This document shows, piece after piece, positions 16,138-24,305 of a stretch of DNA of 64,000 nt. Under the pieces are notes generated by a model. It did no database searches and had not been told where the DNA came from. It worked only from the letters and a program-made list of their open reading frames with translations. The stretch comes from Claveliimonas acetigenes. GTDB lineage: Bacteria > Bacillota > Clostridia > Lachnospirales > Lachnospiraceae. The stretch covers positions 1 through 64,000 of the forward strand of contig NZ_JAOQJU010000002.1 of the NCBI RefSeq assembly GCF_025567385.1. Reading direction: 5' to 3'. A program made the translations under genes and the position numbers. Within the stretch, counting starts at the first letter, position 1. Each line of letters opens with the position of its first letter.

Positions 16138-17457
16138 ATGGCATTGTTAACATTTAAGGGTGGAATTCACCCGGACGATGGCAAACGTCTGGCGAAAGAT
16201 AAGGCGATTGTCGAAGTAAAGCCAAAGGGTAATTTGATTTATCCGCTTTCCCAACACATCGGCGCACCTGCGAGTCCGATTGTTGCAGTTGGCGACCATG
16301 TAAAGAAGGGCCAGAAAATTGCCGAAGCCGGAGGTTTTGTATCAGCTCCGATATATGCATCCGTGTCAGGGACGGTGAAAGCGATTGAACCTCATTTTAG
16401 TCCGACAGGGGCAAAAGTGAATTGTATTGTCGTTGAAAACGACGGGATGTATGAAGAGGCGGAGTATGGTTCTGTGAAACCGCTGGAAGAAATGACAAAA
16501 GAGGAAATCCTGAATGCTATTGGAGAAGCAGGGATTGTCGGAATGGGCGGAGCCGGATTCCCCACCAGAGTAAAGTTGTCTCCGAAGGAGCCGGACAAAA
16601 TTGATTTTGTTATTGCAAATTGCGCGGAGTGTGAACCCTACATAACCGCCGATTACAGAAGGATGCTGGAGGATCCGGAGCTTCTTGTAGGCGGCATGAA
16701 AGTAATACTTTCTTTGTTTGATAATGCGAAAGGCATTTTCGGGGTAGAAGACAACAAACCGGATTGTATTGAAAAGTTAAGAGAGCTGACCCAAAATGAA
16801 CCGCGTATGGAGGTGATGGCGCTTAAGACCAAATATCCTCAGGGAGCAGAGCGTCAGTTAATTTACGCCGTTACCGGAAGGGCGATCAATTCGACAATGC
16901 TGCCTGCTGACGCAGGATGCGTGGTGGATAACGTGGAGACTATCATTAACATTTACCAGGCAGTTACGAAGGGGATCCCTTCGATGGAGCGTGTTGTGAC
17001 GGTCAGCGGCGATGCAGTAAATGAACCCGGTAACTTTAAGGTGCTGTTTGGAACGAACCAGATGGAGCTTATTGAAGCAGCGGGAGGGTTTAAGAATGAA
17101 CCGGAGAAAGTGATTTCGGGCGGCCCGATGATGGGCTTTGCAATGTTTACCCTGGATACGCCAGTGACAAAAACATCTTCATCTATTCTTTGCTTTTCTA
17201 AAGATGAAGTAGCAAAACTGGAACCTACTGCCTGTATCAATTGCGGGCGCTGTGTGGATGCCTGTCCAAGCCGGATCATCCCATCAAGACTGGCAGACTA
17301 TGCGGAACATCACGATGAGGCTGCGTTTGTGAAACAGAATGGTCTGGAATGTGTGGAGTGTGGATCCTGCAGCTACGTATGCCCGGCTAAACGTCCATTG
17401 AAACAGGCAATTGGCTCTATGAGGAAGATTGCACTTGCGAACCGCAAGAAGAAATAA
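16138..17457 (+). CDS. rnfC: Rnf electron transport complex subunit C
   Basis: 439-residue peripheral subunit that binds NADH/FMN and passes electrons in the Rnf complex (ferredoxin:NAD+ oxidoreductase coupled to Na+ or H+ export). The N-terminal barrel-sandwich domain is followed by the nucleotide/FMN region with GEAGIVGMGGAGFPTRVK. Two 4Fe-4S motifs lie near the C-terminus: CINCGRCVDACP and CVECGSCSYVCP. First gene of the rnf operon in clostridial order. The start has a purine-rich site AAAGGAAGG upstream. Confidence 0.97.
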   Translation: MALLTFKGGIHPDDGKRLAKDKAIVEVKPKGNLIYPLSQHIGAPASPIVAVGDHVKKGQKIAEAGGFVSAPIYASVSGTVKAIEPHFSPTGAKVNCIVVENDGMYEEAEYGSVKPLEEMTKEEILNAIGEAGIVGMGGAGFPTRVKLSPKEPDKIDFVIANCAECEPYITADYRRMLEDPELLVGGMKVILSLFDNAKGIFGVEDNKPDCIEKLRELTQNEPRMEVMALKTKYPQGAERQLIYAVTGRAINSTMLPADAGCVVDNVETIINIYQAVTKGIPSMERVVTVSGDAVNEPGNFKVLFGTNQMELIEAAGGFKNEPEKVISGGPMMGFAMFTLDTPVTKTSSSILCFSKDEVAKLEPTACINCGRCVDACPSRIIPSRLADYAEHHDEAAFVKQNGLECVECGSCSYVCPAKRPLKQAIGSMRKIALANRKKK

Positions 17458-17485
17458 ATCAGATGAGAGGAAGAGGTGAACTAAC

Positions 17486-18439
17486 GTGGAGAATCTATTA
17501 AATATTTCATCTTCACCACATATACGTTCCAAAGTGACTTCCGGTAAAATCATGCTTTATGTGTTGATTGCACTTTTGCCGGCATCTGCTTTCGGTGTGT
17601 ATAATTTTGGTCTGCCTGCACTGGGGATGCTTATTACGACGACAGTTTCCGCTGTGCTGACAGAATATATTTATGAGAAGTTAATGCATAAAAAAATTAC
17701 GATTAATGATTTCAGTGCTGCAGTTACCGGACTTTTGCTCGGACTTAATATGCCGGCCAGCGCCCCACTCTGGATGGGTGCTTTGGGAAGTGTATTTGGC
17801 ATCCTGGTTGTAAAGCAGCTGTTCGGCGGACTGGGACAAAATTTCATGAATCCGGCTTTGGCAGCAAGATGTTTCCTGTTGATTTCATTTACGGGACAGA
17901 TGACAAGTTTTGCTTATGATGGCGTAACCGGGCCGACGCCGCTTGCCTACATTAAAGAAGGTTCTATGTCAGAGATTAATTCCATGGATATGCTGCTTGG
18001 GACGATTCCCGGAACCATAGGAGAAACTTCCGTGATTGCGATTATAATCGGCGCAATTTTCCTGATTTTGATGGGAGTAATTGATCTTCGTATCCCGAGC
18101 ACTTATATCGTGACATTTGTAATATTTATTGGTATTTTCGGACAGTTTTCCAATGCAGAGGTTGGTCTTTTTGATCCCGGTTATATTACCGCACACCTTT
18201 GCGGCGGCGGTCTGATGCTTGGCGCATGGTTTATGGCGACTGATTATGTTACATCACCGATTACGAAAAAGGGACAGTATCTATATGGTATTCTTCTTGG
18301 AGTGCTGACAGGGCTGTTCCGGCTTTTTGGCGGTTCTGCAGAAGGTGTCTCTTATGCAATTATTATTAGTAACCTTTTTGTTCCATTAATTGAGAAGATT
18401 ACTCTTCCCAAACCATTTGGAAAAGGAGGAGAAAAATAG
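17486..18439 (+). CDS. rnfD: Rnf electron transport complex subunit D
   Basis: 317-residue membrane subunit with covalently bound FMN. About eight to ten hydrophobic segments. The flavinylation region reads MATDYVTSPIT (about residues 250-260); the Thr here is the expected FMN attachment site for an ApbE-type transferase. Start is GTG at 17486 with GAGGAAGAGGTG upstream. Its stop (TAG) overlaps the GTG start of rnfG by one base, implying translational coupling. Confidence 0.95.
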   Translation: MENLLNISSSPHIRSKVTSGKIMLYVLIALLPASAFGVYNFGLPALGMLITTTVSAVLTEYIYEKLMHKKITINDFSAAVTGLLLGLNMPASAPLWMGALGSVFGILVVKQLFGGLGQNFMNPALAARCFLLISFTGQMTSFAYDGVTGPTPLAYIKEGSMSEINSMDMLLGTIPGTIGETSVIAIIIGAIFLILMGVIDLRIPSTYIVTFVIFIGIFGQFSNAEVGLFDPGYITAHLCGGGLMLGAWFMATDYVTSPITKKGQYLYGILLGVLTGLFRLFGGSAEGVSYAIIISNLFVPLIEKITLPKPFGKGGEK

Positions 18440-19023
18440 TGAATAAAATTATTAAAAATGCACTTATTTTAACGATTATTACCCTGGTTGCCGGTCTTGG
18501 TCTTGGTTTTGTATACGAGATTACGAAAGATCCAATCGCGCAGGCACAGGATTCAGCGAAAAAAGAAGCGTGGCAGCAAGTATTTCCGGAAGCATCTATT
18601 GACGACTTTGAAGCGGTAGATGTGGATACAGAAGCCGCCGAAGAAGCTGTTGAAAGTTTGGGCATTAATGCTGTGATTGACGAGGTATGTGTGGTTAATG
18701 GCGGAGATGACGGATACGTTATTACTGCAACGGATAAGGAAGGATATGGCGGAGATATCCAGATTACGGTGGGGATTACCAGTGACGGAACCGTTAATGG
18801 TATTTCCATTCTGTCCATCAGCGAGACGGCGGGCCTTGGAATGCGGGCGACTGAACCTGAATTCCAGGCGCAATATGAAGGAAAACAAACAGATAAATTT
18901 GTAGTATCCAAGGACGGCGGAGACGGAGAACCGATTGATGCTCTTAGTGGCGCTACCATCACTTCCAGAGCAGTAACCGGAGCAGTAAACGCGGCGCTTG
19001 CATACTATCAGAATGCTTTTTAG
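18439..19023 (+). CDS. rnfG: Rnf electron transport complex subunit G
   Basis: 194-residue subunit with one N-terminal membrane anchor (about 5-27) and an extracytoplasmic FMN-binding domain. The flavinylation motif is SGATITSRAV near residues 173-182, where the Thr of SGAT carries FMN. GTG start at 18439, preceded by GGAGGAG inside the end of rnfD. An ApbE homologue that could do the modification is encoded at 22288-23256. Confidence 0.95.
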   Translation: MNKIIKNALILTIITLVAGLGLGFVYEITKDPIAQAQDSAKKEAWQQVFPEASIDDFEAVDVDTEAAEEAVESLGINAVIDEVCVVNGGDDGYVITATDKEGYGGDIQITVGITSDGTVNGISILSISETAGLGMRATEPEFQAQYEGKQTDKFVVSKDGGDGEPIDALSGATITSRAVTGAVNAALAYYQNAF

Positions 19024-19035
19024 GAGGTAGAGAAA

Positions 19036-19758
19036 ATGAATAATTGTACTGAGAGAGTATATAATGGTTTAGTCAAAGAAAATCCTACCTTCGTATTGAT
19101 GTTAGGTATGTGTCCAACCCTTGCGGTAACAACATCCGCAATAAACGGTGTAGGCATGGGGCTTTCCACTACGGTTGTACTTGTACTGTCAAATATGTTG
19201 ATTTCCATGCTCCGTAAGGTGATTCCCGATTCTGTCAGGATGCCTGCTTTTATCGTAGTAGTGGCTTCCTTTGTAACGATTGTGCAGTTTTTGCTGGAAG
19301 GATTTGTCCCAAGTCTTTATGATGCGCTTGGCCTTTATATCCCGCTTATTGTTGTAAACTGTATTATTCTTGGTCGTGCGGAAAGTTATGCGTCCAAAAA
19401 TCCGGTTCTTCCATCTATCTTCGATGGAATCGGTATGGGACTTGGATTTACAGTTGGACTTACGTCAATTGGTATTGTCCGCGAGCTGATTGGCTCCGGC
19501 AAGATATTTGGCATGCAGATTCTTCCGCTTGCAGATGCAGCTACAGGGAAAGCAGGCTATACGCCGATTACGATCTTTATCCTTGCTCCCGGCGCTTTCA
19601 TGGTTCTTGCGGGACTGACAGCGCTTCAGAATAAAGTAAAAAATAATGCGGCTAAGAAGGGCAGGAAAGCAGCAGAGACAGCTTCTTGCGGTGAAGGCGG
19701 ATGCGCATCTTGCGGCGGATGCGGCGGAAAAGTTTTTCCGACGGGAAATGAAGAGTAG
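19036..19758 (+). CDS. rnfE: Rnf electron transport complex subunit E, with Cys/Gly-rich tail
   Basis: 240-residue integral membrane subunit of about six helices, paired with RnfA in the core of the complex. The family motif NPTFVLMLGMCPTLAVTT carries the Cys that contributes to the intramembrane iron-sulfur site. Unusually, the protein ends with a hydrophilic stretch (Lys-rich from about 205) and then a Cys/Gly-rich segment, CGEGGCASCGGCGGKVF, with four Cys. Typical RnfE proteins stop soon after the last helix (around 200-220 residues). The tail may bind metal, but that is inference. Confidence 0.95.
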   Translation: MNNCTERVYNGLVKENPTFVLMLGMCPTLAVTTSAINGVGMGLSTTVVLVLSNMLISMLRKVIPDSVRMPAFIVVVASFVTIVQFLLEGFVPSLYDALGLYIPLIVVNCIILGRAESYASKNPVLPSIFDGIGMGLGFTVGLTSIGIVRELIGSGKIFGMQILPLADAATGKAGYTPITIFILAPGAFMVLAGLTALQNKVKNNAAKKGRKAAETASCGEGGCASCGGCGGKVFPTGNEE

Positions 19759-19770
19759 GAGGGTACATAG

Positions 19771-20361
19771 ATGAAGGAATTACTTATTATTGCAATTGGT
19801 TCAGCTCTTGTTAATAACGTCGTACTCAGTCAGTTCCTTGGAATCTGTCCGTTCCTTGGTGTTTCTAAAAAGGTAGAGACAGCGGCAGGTATGGGCGGCG
19901 CCGTAGTATTCGTTATTACGATTGCATCTTTTGTAACAGGTGTTATTTACAAATTTATTCTGGCCAATCCCGCAATCCTGGGAGGAAAGCTGGTCTATCT
20001 GCAGACCATAGTTTTCATCCTCGTTATTGCCTGTCTGGTTCAGTTTGTTGAAATGTTTTTGAAGAAGGCTATGCCCTCCCTTTATCAGGCGCTCGGCGTG
20101 TATCTGCCTTTGATTACAACAAACTGTGCGGTTCTCGGTGTAGCGCTTACCAATGTCCAGAAAGAATATTCTATTCTGGCAGGCGTTGTAAATGGCATTG
20201 GTACGTCTGTAGGATTCTTGATTGCAATCGTACTAATGGCAGGTATCCGTGAAAAAATTGAATACAATGATATTTCCGAGTCTTTCCGGGGAACACCGAT
20301 TGTACTGATTACAGCGAGCCTTATGGCTATTGCGTTCTTTGGATTCTCAGGATTAATTTAA
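19771..20361 (+). CDS. rnfA: Rnf electron transport complex subunit A
   Basis: 196-residue, six-helix membrane subunit, normal length. The motif NNVVLSQFLGICPFLGVS places the conserved Cys opposite that of RnfE, and a second conserved region reads LITTNCAVLGVAL. GGAGGG precedes the ATG closely. It sits between rnfE and rnfB, as in other clostridial rnf operons. Confidence 0.97.
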   Translation: MKELLIIAIGSALVNNVVLSQFLGICPFLGVSKKVETAAGMGGAVVFVITIASFVTGVIYKFILANPAILGGKLVYLQTIVFILVIACLVQFVEMFLKKAMPSLYQALGVYLPLITTNCAVLGVALTNVQKEYSILAGVVNGIGTSVGFLIAIVLMAGIREKIEYNDISESFRGTPIVLITASLMAIAFFGFSGLI

Positions 20362-20374
20362 GGAGGGACGTACT

Positions 20375-21166
20375 ATGAGTATAACAGGAATTATTCTTGC
20401 TGCTGTGGTTGTAGGCGGAACCGGGTTATTCATTGGTCTGTTCCTTGGATTTGCAGGCAAGAAATTTGCAGTAGAGACAGATGAAAGAGAAGAAGCGATC
20501 CTGGGAGTTCTTCCGGGAAATAACTGTGGAGGATGTGGATATGCAGGCTGCTCCGGTCTGGCTGCCGCTATCGTAAAGGGCGAGGCGGAAATCGGCGGAT
20601 GTCCGGTAGGAGGAGCCCCGGTTGCAGCGAAGATTGGCGAGATCATGGGACAAGAAGCAGGAGCACAGGTACGCCAGGTCGCATTTGTAAAATGTGCAGG
20701 AACCTGCGAGAAAGCAAAAACGCGTTATGAATATCAGGGACTTCATGATTGTGTTATGGTAAATTTGATGCAGAACGGAGGCCCTAAGTCCTGCAGTTAT
20801 GGATGCCTTGGAGAAGGATCCTGCGTGCAGGCATGTCCTTTCGATGCAATCCATATTGTAGACGGTATTGCAGTTGTGGACAAAGAAGCATGTAAAGCTT
20901 GTGGAAAATGTGTTGCCGTATGCCCGAAGCATTTGATTGAACTGGTTCCATATGAACAGAAGCATCTGGTACAGTGCAGTTCCAGGGATAAGGGAAAAGA
21001 AGTGATTGCCGCATGTTCTGTGGGATGTATCGGATGTAAGATGTGTGAGAAGGTATGTGAAGCGGGAGCAGTAACCGTGACTGACAATATTGCACACATT
21101 GATCCTGATAAATGTACAAATTGTGGAAAATGTGCAGAAAAATGTCCAAAGAAAATTATTCAGTAG
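20375..21166 (+). CDS. rnfB: Rnf electron transport complex subunit B
   Basis: 263-residue ferredoxin-oxidising subunit. One N-terminal helix (about 3-25) is followed by the RnfB-specific cluster NNCGGCGYAGCSGLAAA. Several 4Fe-4S motifs follow: CSYGCLGEGSCVQACP, CKACGKCVAVCP, CSVGCIGCKMCEKVC and CTNCGKCAEKCP. Last gene of the rnf operon. Its 3' end overlaps the likely start of the DUF2752 gene. Confidence 0.97.
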   Translation: MSITGIILAAVVVGGTGLFIGLFLGFAGKKFAVETDEREEAILGVLPGNNCGGCGYAGCSGLAAAIVKGEAEIGGCPVGGAPVAAKIGEIMGQEAGAQVRQVAFVKCAGTCEKAKTRYEYQGLHDCVMVNLMQNGGPKSCSYGCLGEGSCVQACPFDAIHIVDGIAVVDKEACKACGKCVAVCPKHLIELVPYEQKHLVQCSSRDKGKEVIAACSVGCIGCKMCEKVCEAGAVTVTDNIAHIDPDKCTNCGKCAEKCPKKIIQ

Positions 21167-21612
21167 ATCGTCTGAAAAAAAGTGTCCATTATTTGTGGAT
21201 GGATATAAAGAGTGCAAAATGGGTGATTATATTTATAATCGCCTATTTTGTGTTTCTGAAAAACTTCCTATATAGTACGTGCCCGCTGGTTATCCTTACT
21301 GGTTTTCCCTGTCCCATGTGCGGTATGACGAGAGCCGGTTTCGCCTTGCTGCGTCTGAATTTTGGAGAAGCTTTCCATATTCATCCGTTTATCTATCCCA
21401 TCATCTTTATGATAGTGATATTCTGTATAAATCGGTATCTTCTGCTAAAAAAGACACCGGAGTGGATGAAATGGTGCATGATTTTTCTTCTGGCTTCTAT
21501 GGTCTTATTTTATATCTGGAGAATGTACCGTTATTTTCCGGGAGAACCACCTATGAGTTATTATTACAACAATGCAGCCAGTTGTTTTTTCAGGACTTTT
21601 GTGATAAGATAA
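21142..21612 (+). CDS. DUF2752 membrane protein
   Basis: About 156 residues with four hydrophobic segments. The DUF2752 signature is clear: CPLVILTGFPCPMCGMTRA, with several Cys and the CGMTRA core. The function of the family is unknown. The start is uncertain: ATG at 21142 lies inside rnfB and has no clear ribosome-binding site, and ATG at 21199 is the alternative. It follows the rnf operon directly and probably shares its transcript. Confidence 0.72.
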   Translation: MSKENYSVDRLKKSVHYLWMDIKSAKWVIIFIIAYFVFLKNFLYSTCPLVILTGFPCPMCGMTRAGFALLRLNFGEAFHIHPFIYPIIFMIVIFCINRYLLLKKTPEWMKWCMIFLLASMVLFYIWRMYRYFPGEPPMSYYYNNAASCFFRTFVIR

Positions 21613-21641
21613 TTTCATGACAATATGAGGAGGATATATAC

Positions 21642-22244
21642 ATGGACAACAATTGGAATAATACGCAGAATCATGATCCGGACGATACGCAGGGGAATGC
21701 TCAGGGCGGGCAGCCGGAGACATCTGCTGTGCATACAGAACCGGATATGGAAACTACGAAGTTGGATTCGGAGGAAAGAACTGCAGAAACCTATTCGGAT
21801 CCCAATGCCGGATATTCCTACGGCCAGCAGAATCCATATAGCCAGCAGGATCCATATGGCCGGCAGAATACGTATGGCGGGCAGAATTCATATGGACAGT
21901 ACCAGTCATATAACCAGCAGCAGAACCCGAATTGGGGACAGGATAATTATAACTATAATGTCGGGAATAACACAGGATATAACCGTTCTTATGATACCGG
22001 CATGGATAACAGCCCGATGTCTCTTGGAGACTGGGTCCTCACAATTCTGGCGCTTATGATACCATGTGCAGGAATTATACTGTACTTTGTCTGGGCATTC
22101 GGAAAGAATGGCAACATAAACCGCAGAAATTACTGCCGTGCTTATTTGATTATTACAGGGATTACTCTGGTGATATATATTATTATCATTGCAATTTTTG
22201 GAGCGGCCATTATAGGCTCTCTTGGCAGTGCACGATATTATTAA
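21642..22244 (+). CDS. membrane protein with Gln/Asn/Tyr-rich disordered N-terminus
   Basis: 200 residues. The first 120 are low-complexity and hydrophilic, with repeats of the type QQNPYSQQDPYGRQNTY, and look disordered. The C-terminal part has two hydrophobic helices (about 128-148 and 167-195) with the motif PCAGIILYFVWAFG between charged residues, resembling small DUF4190-like membrane domains. AGGAGG precedes the ATG well. Function unknown. The repeat region spans about 21800-21940. Confidence 0.75.
   Translation: MDNNWNNTQNHDPDDTQGNAQGGQPETSAVHTEPDMETTKLDSEERTAETYSDPNAGYSYGQQNPYSQQDPYGRQNTYGGQNSYGQYQSYNQQQNPNWGQDNYNYNVGNNTGYNRSYDTGMDNSPMSLGDWVLTILALMIPCAGIILYFVWAFGKNGNINRRNYCRAYLIITGITLVIYIIIIAIFGAAIIGSLGSARYY
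21819..21932 (+). repeat. degenerate QxPY-type coding repeat
   Basis: Within the preceding gene, short units encoding Tyr-Gly/Ser-Gln-Gln-Asn/Asp-Pro/Thr/Ser-Tyr recur about six times with shared DNA words such as CCATATGGCC and CAGAA. They read as a degenerate tandem duplication of roughly 15-21 nt units. Confidence 0.55.
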
Positions 22245-22276
22245 AGTAAAAAAGAATTATATAGTTTCTTTTACAA

Positions 22277-22306
22277 AAAGGCGGCTGTTAATCAGCCGCT
22301 TTTTTA
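22277..22306. terminator. bidirectional terminator between convergent genes
   Basis: GCGGCTG (22281-22287) pairs with CAGCCGC (22293-22299), loop TTAAT, with a T run after it on the + strand and one on the minus strand after the A-rich flank. It overlaps the apbE stop codon and serves the membrane-protein gene on the + strand. Confidence 0.85.
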
Positions 22307-23256
22307 ACCTGGTTGCGGCTGTTAACAAAGATTGCTTCGGTATTCTCCAGCCTGTTGATAAGTTCCGTTCCCTTTTCTTCACCCAGCACAAAGCAGGCGG
22401 TGCTAAGAGCGTCGGCTGCAAGGGAAGAATCGGTAATAATGGTAACGCTGTTTAAGTCGTTTTCGCAGGGATAGCCTGTCCCGGGATCAAGGATATGGTG
22501 ATAGAAATTTCCACCCTGTTCAAAGTATCTTTGATAGGTACCAGATGTAACAACAGATTTGTCCCTGATTTCCAAAGAAGTAATATACTCCCCGTTTTCG
22601 CTAAAGGGTTTTGCTATACCTATATTATATGCTGTCCCGTCAGGCTTAGAACCGATAGCCAGTACGTTGCCTCCAAGATTAATCAGGGCATGTTTTACCC
22701 CTTGGTTTTTTAAATAATCCTTCAGACGATCTGCAATATATCCTTTTGCAATTCCGCCTACATCAATTGCAGCTTTTGGATCCTTGAGCGTGACCGTATT
22801 GCCGGAGATTATGATGTTTTTATAATTTACATGGGACAGAGCTTCCGTGACGGCATCTGCCATCGGCACAGAGGGATTTTCATCTTTAAAATCCCAAAGA
22901 CGGCTGACGGCGCCGATGGTAATATCAAAAGCACCGTCAGAAAGATCGCCGTAATAGATTCCCTGTCTGATTAATTCTAAGGTGTCATTTGAAACGGTGA
23001 CAGGAGCGCCCCCGGCAGAATTAATCCGGGCGATTTCGCTGGTTTCAATGGTGCGGGAGAACTTATTTTCAAAATCACTGCACATGGTAATGCAGTGATT
23101 CATTACATCTTCATCAACCCGGTCATAAATCTTTAGAGCAATGACGGAATCAAATGCAGTTCCGGTATAGGATGTCGGTTCTGCAGATATTCCTGAACAG
23201 CCGGTAAGAAGGAATACCAAAGTACTTATCAGACAGAGCAGTTGTTTTGCTTTCAT
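22288..23256 (-). CDS. apbE: FAD:protein FMN transferase (ApbE family lipoprotein)
   Basis: 322 residues. It attaches FMN to a Thr of partner proteins such as RnfD and RnfG, using FAD and Mg2+. The lipoprotein signal ends in LLTGC (Cys20), so it works outside the membrane, where the Rnf flavin domains lie. Conserved ApbE segments are GAVSRLWDF, IDVGGIAKGYIAD, INLGGNVLAIG, HHILDPGTGYP and the metal-binding SSLAADALSTA. It is about 1.1 kb downstream of rnfB on the opposite strand, with its own promoter. Confidence 0.95.
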   Translation of the reverse strand: MKAKQLLCLISTLVFLLTGCSGISAEPTSYTGTAFDSVIALKIYDRVDEDVMNHCITMCSDFENKFSRTIETSEIARINSAGGAPVTVSNDTLELIRQGIYYGDLSDGAFDITIGAVSRLWDFKDENPSVPMADAVTEALSHVNYKNIIISGNTVTLKDPKAAIDVGGIAKGYIADRLKDYLKNQGVKHALINLGGNVLAIGSKPDGTAYNIGIAKPFSENGEYITSLEIRDKSVVTSGTYQRYFEQGGNFYHHILDPGTGYPCENDLNSVTIITDSSLAADALSTACFVLGEEKGTELINRLENTEAIFVNSRNQVKKAAD

Positions 23257-23291
23257 ATAAAACAGACCTCTTTTTCATAATAGTTGCCAAT

Positions 23292-23320
23292 ATTATACCT
23301 GGAATCTTTACAATATGCAA
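23292..23320 (-). promoter_or_regulatory. promoter of apbE
   Basis: On the minus strand, TTGCAT (23315-23320), 17 nt and a perfect TATAAT (23292-23297) lie about 35 nt upstream of the apbE ATG. It is divergent from the promoter at 23348-23376, which has the same -35 box. Confidence 0.75.
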
Positions 23321-23347
23321 ATCACAAAATATGAATCGAACATGTGG

Positions 23348-23376
23348 TTGCATTAATGAGGGGGGTGTGTTAGAAT
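23348..23376 (+). promoter_or_regulatory. promoter of the NusG-II/Gx-transporter genes
   Basis: TTGCAT (23348-23353), 17 nt and TAGAAT (23371-23376), with an extended TGT just before the -10 box. It probably starts the transcript through ruvAB. Confidence 0.65.
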
Positions 23377-23412
23377 AAGTAGCAGAAACGAATGGAGTGT
23401 GACGAATATAAG

Positions 23413-23781
23413 ATGACCGGGCTGAAGAAAAAGGATTTTTTATTGATTATAATCGTAATCTGTGCTGCGTTGGTGGTGTGGGCAGCATTTACGTTTTTTA
23501 GGGGCACTGACACCGGCAGCGTTGTTGTAAAGGTAGACGGTGAAATAGAGGCGGTTTATAGTCTGGGGGAGAATCGGGAAGTCGCTATAAATGGAGGAAC
23601 AAATATTCTGAAGATCAGTGATGGAACAGCAGATATAACGAAAGCAGACTGCCCGGATCAGATTTGTGTAAAACAGCGGTCTATAGCGGCGGATCATGAA
23701 AGCATTATCTGCCTTCCCAACAAAGTTGTTGTGGAGATAAGCTCGGATCGGGAAAGCGGCATTGACGCTTCTACGAATTAA
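23413..23781 (+). CDS. NusG domain II-containing membrane-anchored protein
   Basis: About 122 residues. A single N-terminal membrane segment (about 8-30) is followed by a small extracytoplasmic NusG-II-type beta domain ending in a Cys pair region, ADCPDQICVKQ, and SIICLPNKVVVEI. The conserved CPDxxCV pattern is typical of these proteins, which often occur near ApbE and Gx-transporter genes; their role is not established. The start is uncertain: ATG at 23413 gives a normal N-terminus, and ATG at 23392 is in frame but has no ribosome-binding site and only about 9 nt of leader. Confidence 0.82.
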   Translation: MTGLKKKDFLLIIIVICAALVVWAAFTFFRGTDTGSVVVKVDGEIEAVYSLGENREVAINGGTNILKISDGTADITKADCPDQICVKQRSIAADHESIICLPNKVVVEISSDRESGIDASTN

Positions 23782-23802
23782 GAGAGGGCAGGAGGATAGA
23801 AA

Positions 23803-24294
23803 GTGAGAAGTAAAGTTGCGTATTTTGGAGTTTTTATAGCTCTTGCACTGATTTTCAGCTATATTGAAACATTAATCCCTTTTCAGATAGGTATTCCGGG
23901 TGTAAAGCTGGGACTTGCTAATCTGATTATTGTTGTAGCCCTTTATAAGACAGGGGGAAAGGAAGCCTGCCTTTTATCCGTAACACGGGTGGTATTGTCG
24001 GGTTTTATTTTTGGGAATCTGTTCAGCATTTTGTATAGTCTGGCAGGAGGGCTTTTGAGCCTTGCTATAATGGTTCTTTTGAAAAGGAATGGAGGCTTCA
24101 GTGTTATAGGAGTCAGCATTGCAGGCGGAGTTATGCATAATGTGGGTCAGCTGATAGTGGCGATGTTGGTAGTAGAGACATTCAGTGTTGTATATTATGT
24201 TCCGGCGCTTCTGATAGCCGGACTGATCACAGGGATGATAATTGGAGTCGCAGCAAACGAGATGCTGAAGAGACTTATTAATATAGATATGTAA
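23803..24294 (+). CDS. Gx transporter family protein (Hpre_diP_synt_I)
   Basis: 163-residue membrane protein with four to five hydrophobic segments and the family stretch IPGVKLGLANLIIVVAL. Databases name this family heptaprenyl diphosphate synthase component I, but its sequence looks like an ECF-type substrate-binding membrane protein, so the enzyme name is doubtful. GTG start at 23803 with AGGAGG at 23790-23795. It pairs with the NusG-II gene. Confidence 0.82.
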   Translation: MRSKVAYFGVFIALALIFSYIETLIPFQIGIPGVKLGLANLIIVVALYKTGGKEACLLSVTRVVLSGFIFGNLFSILYSLAGGLLSLAIMVLLKRNGGFSVIGVSIAGGVMHNVGQLIVAMLVVETFSVVYYVPALLIAGLITGMIIGVAANEMLKRLINIDM

Positions 24295-24305
24295 GGAGTA
24301 AGCAC

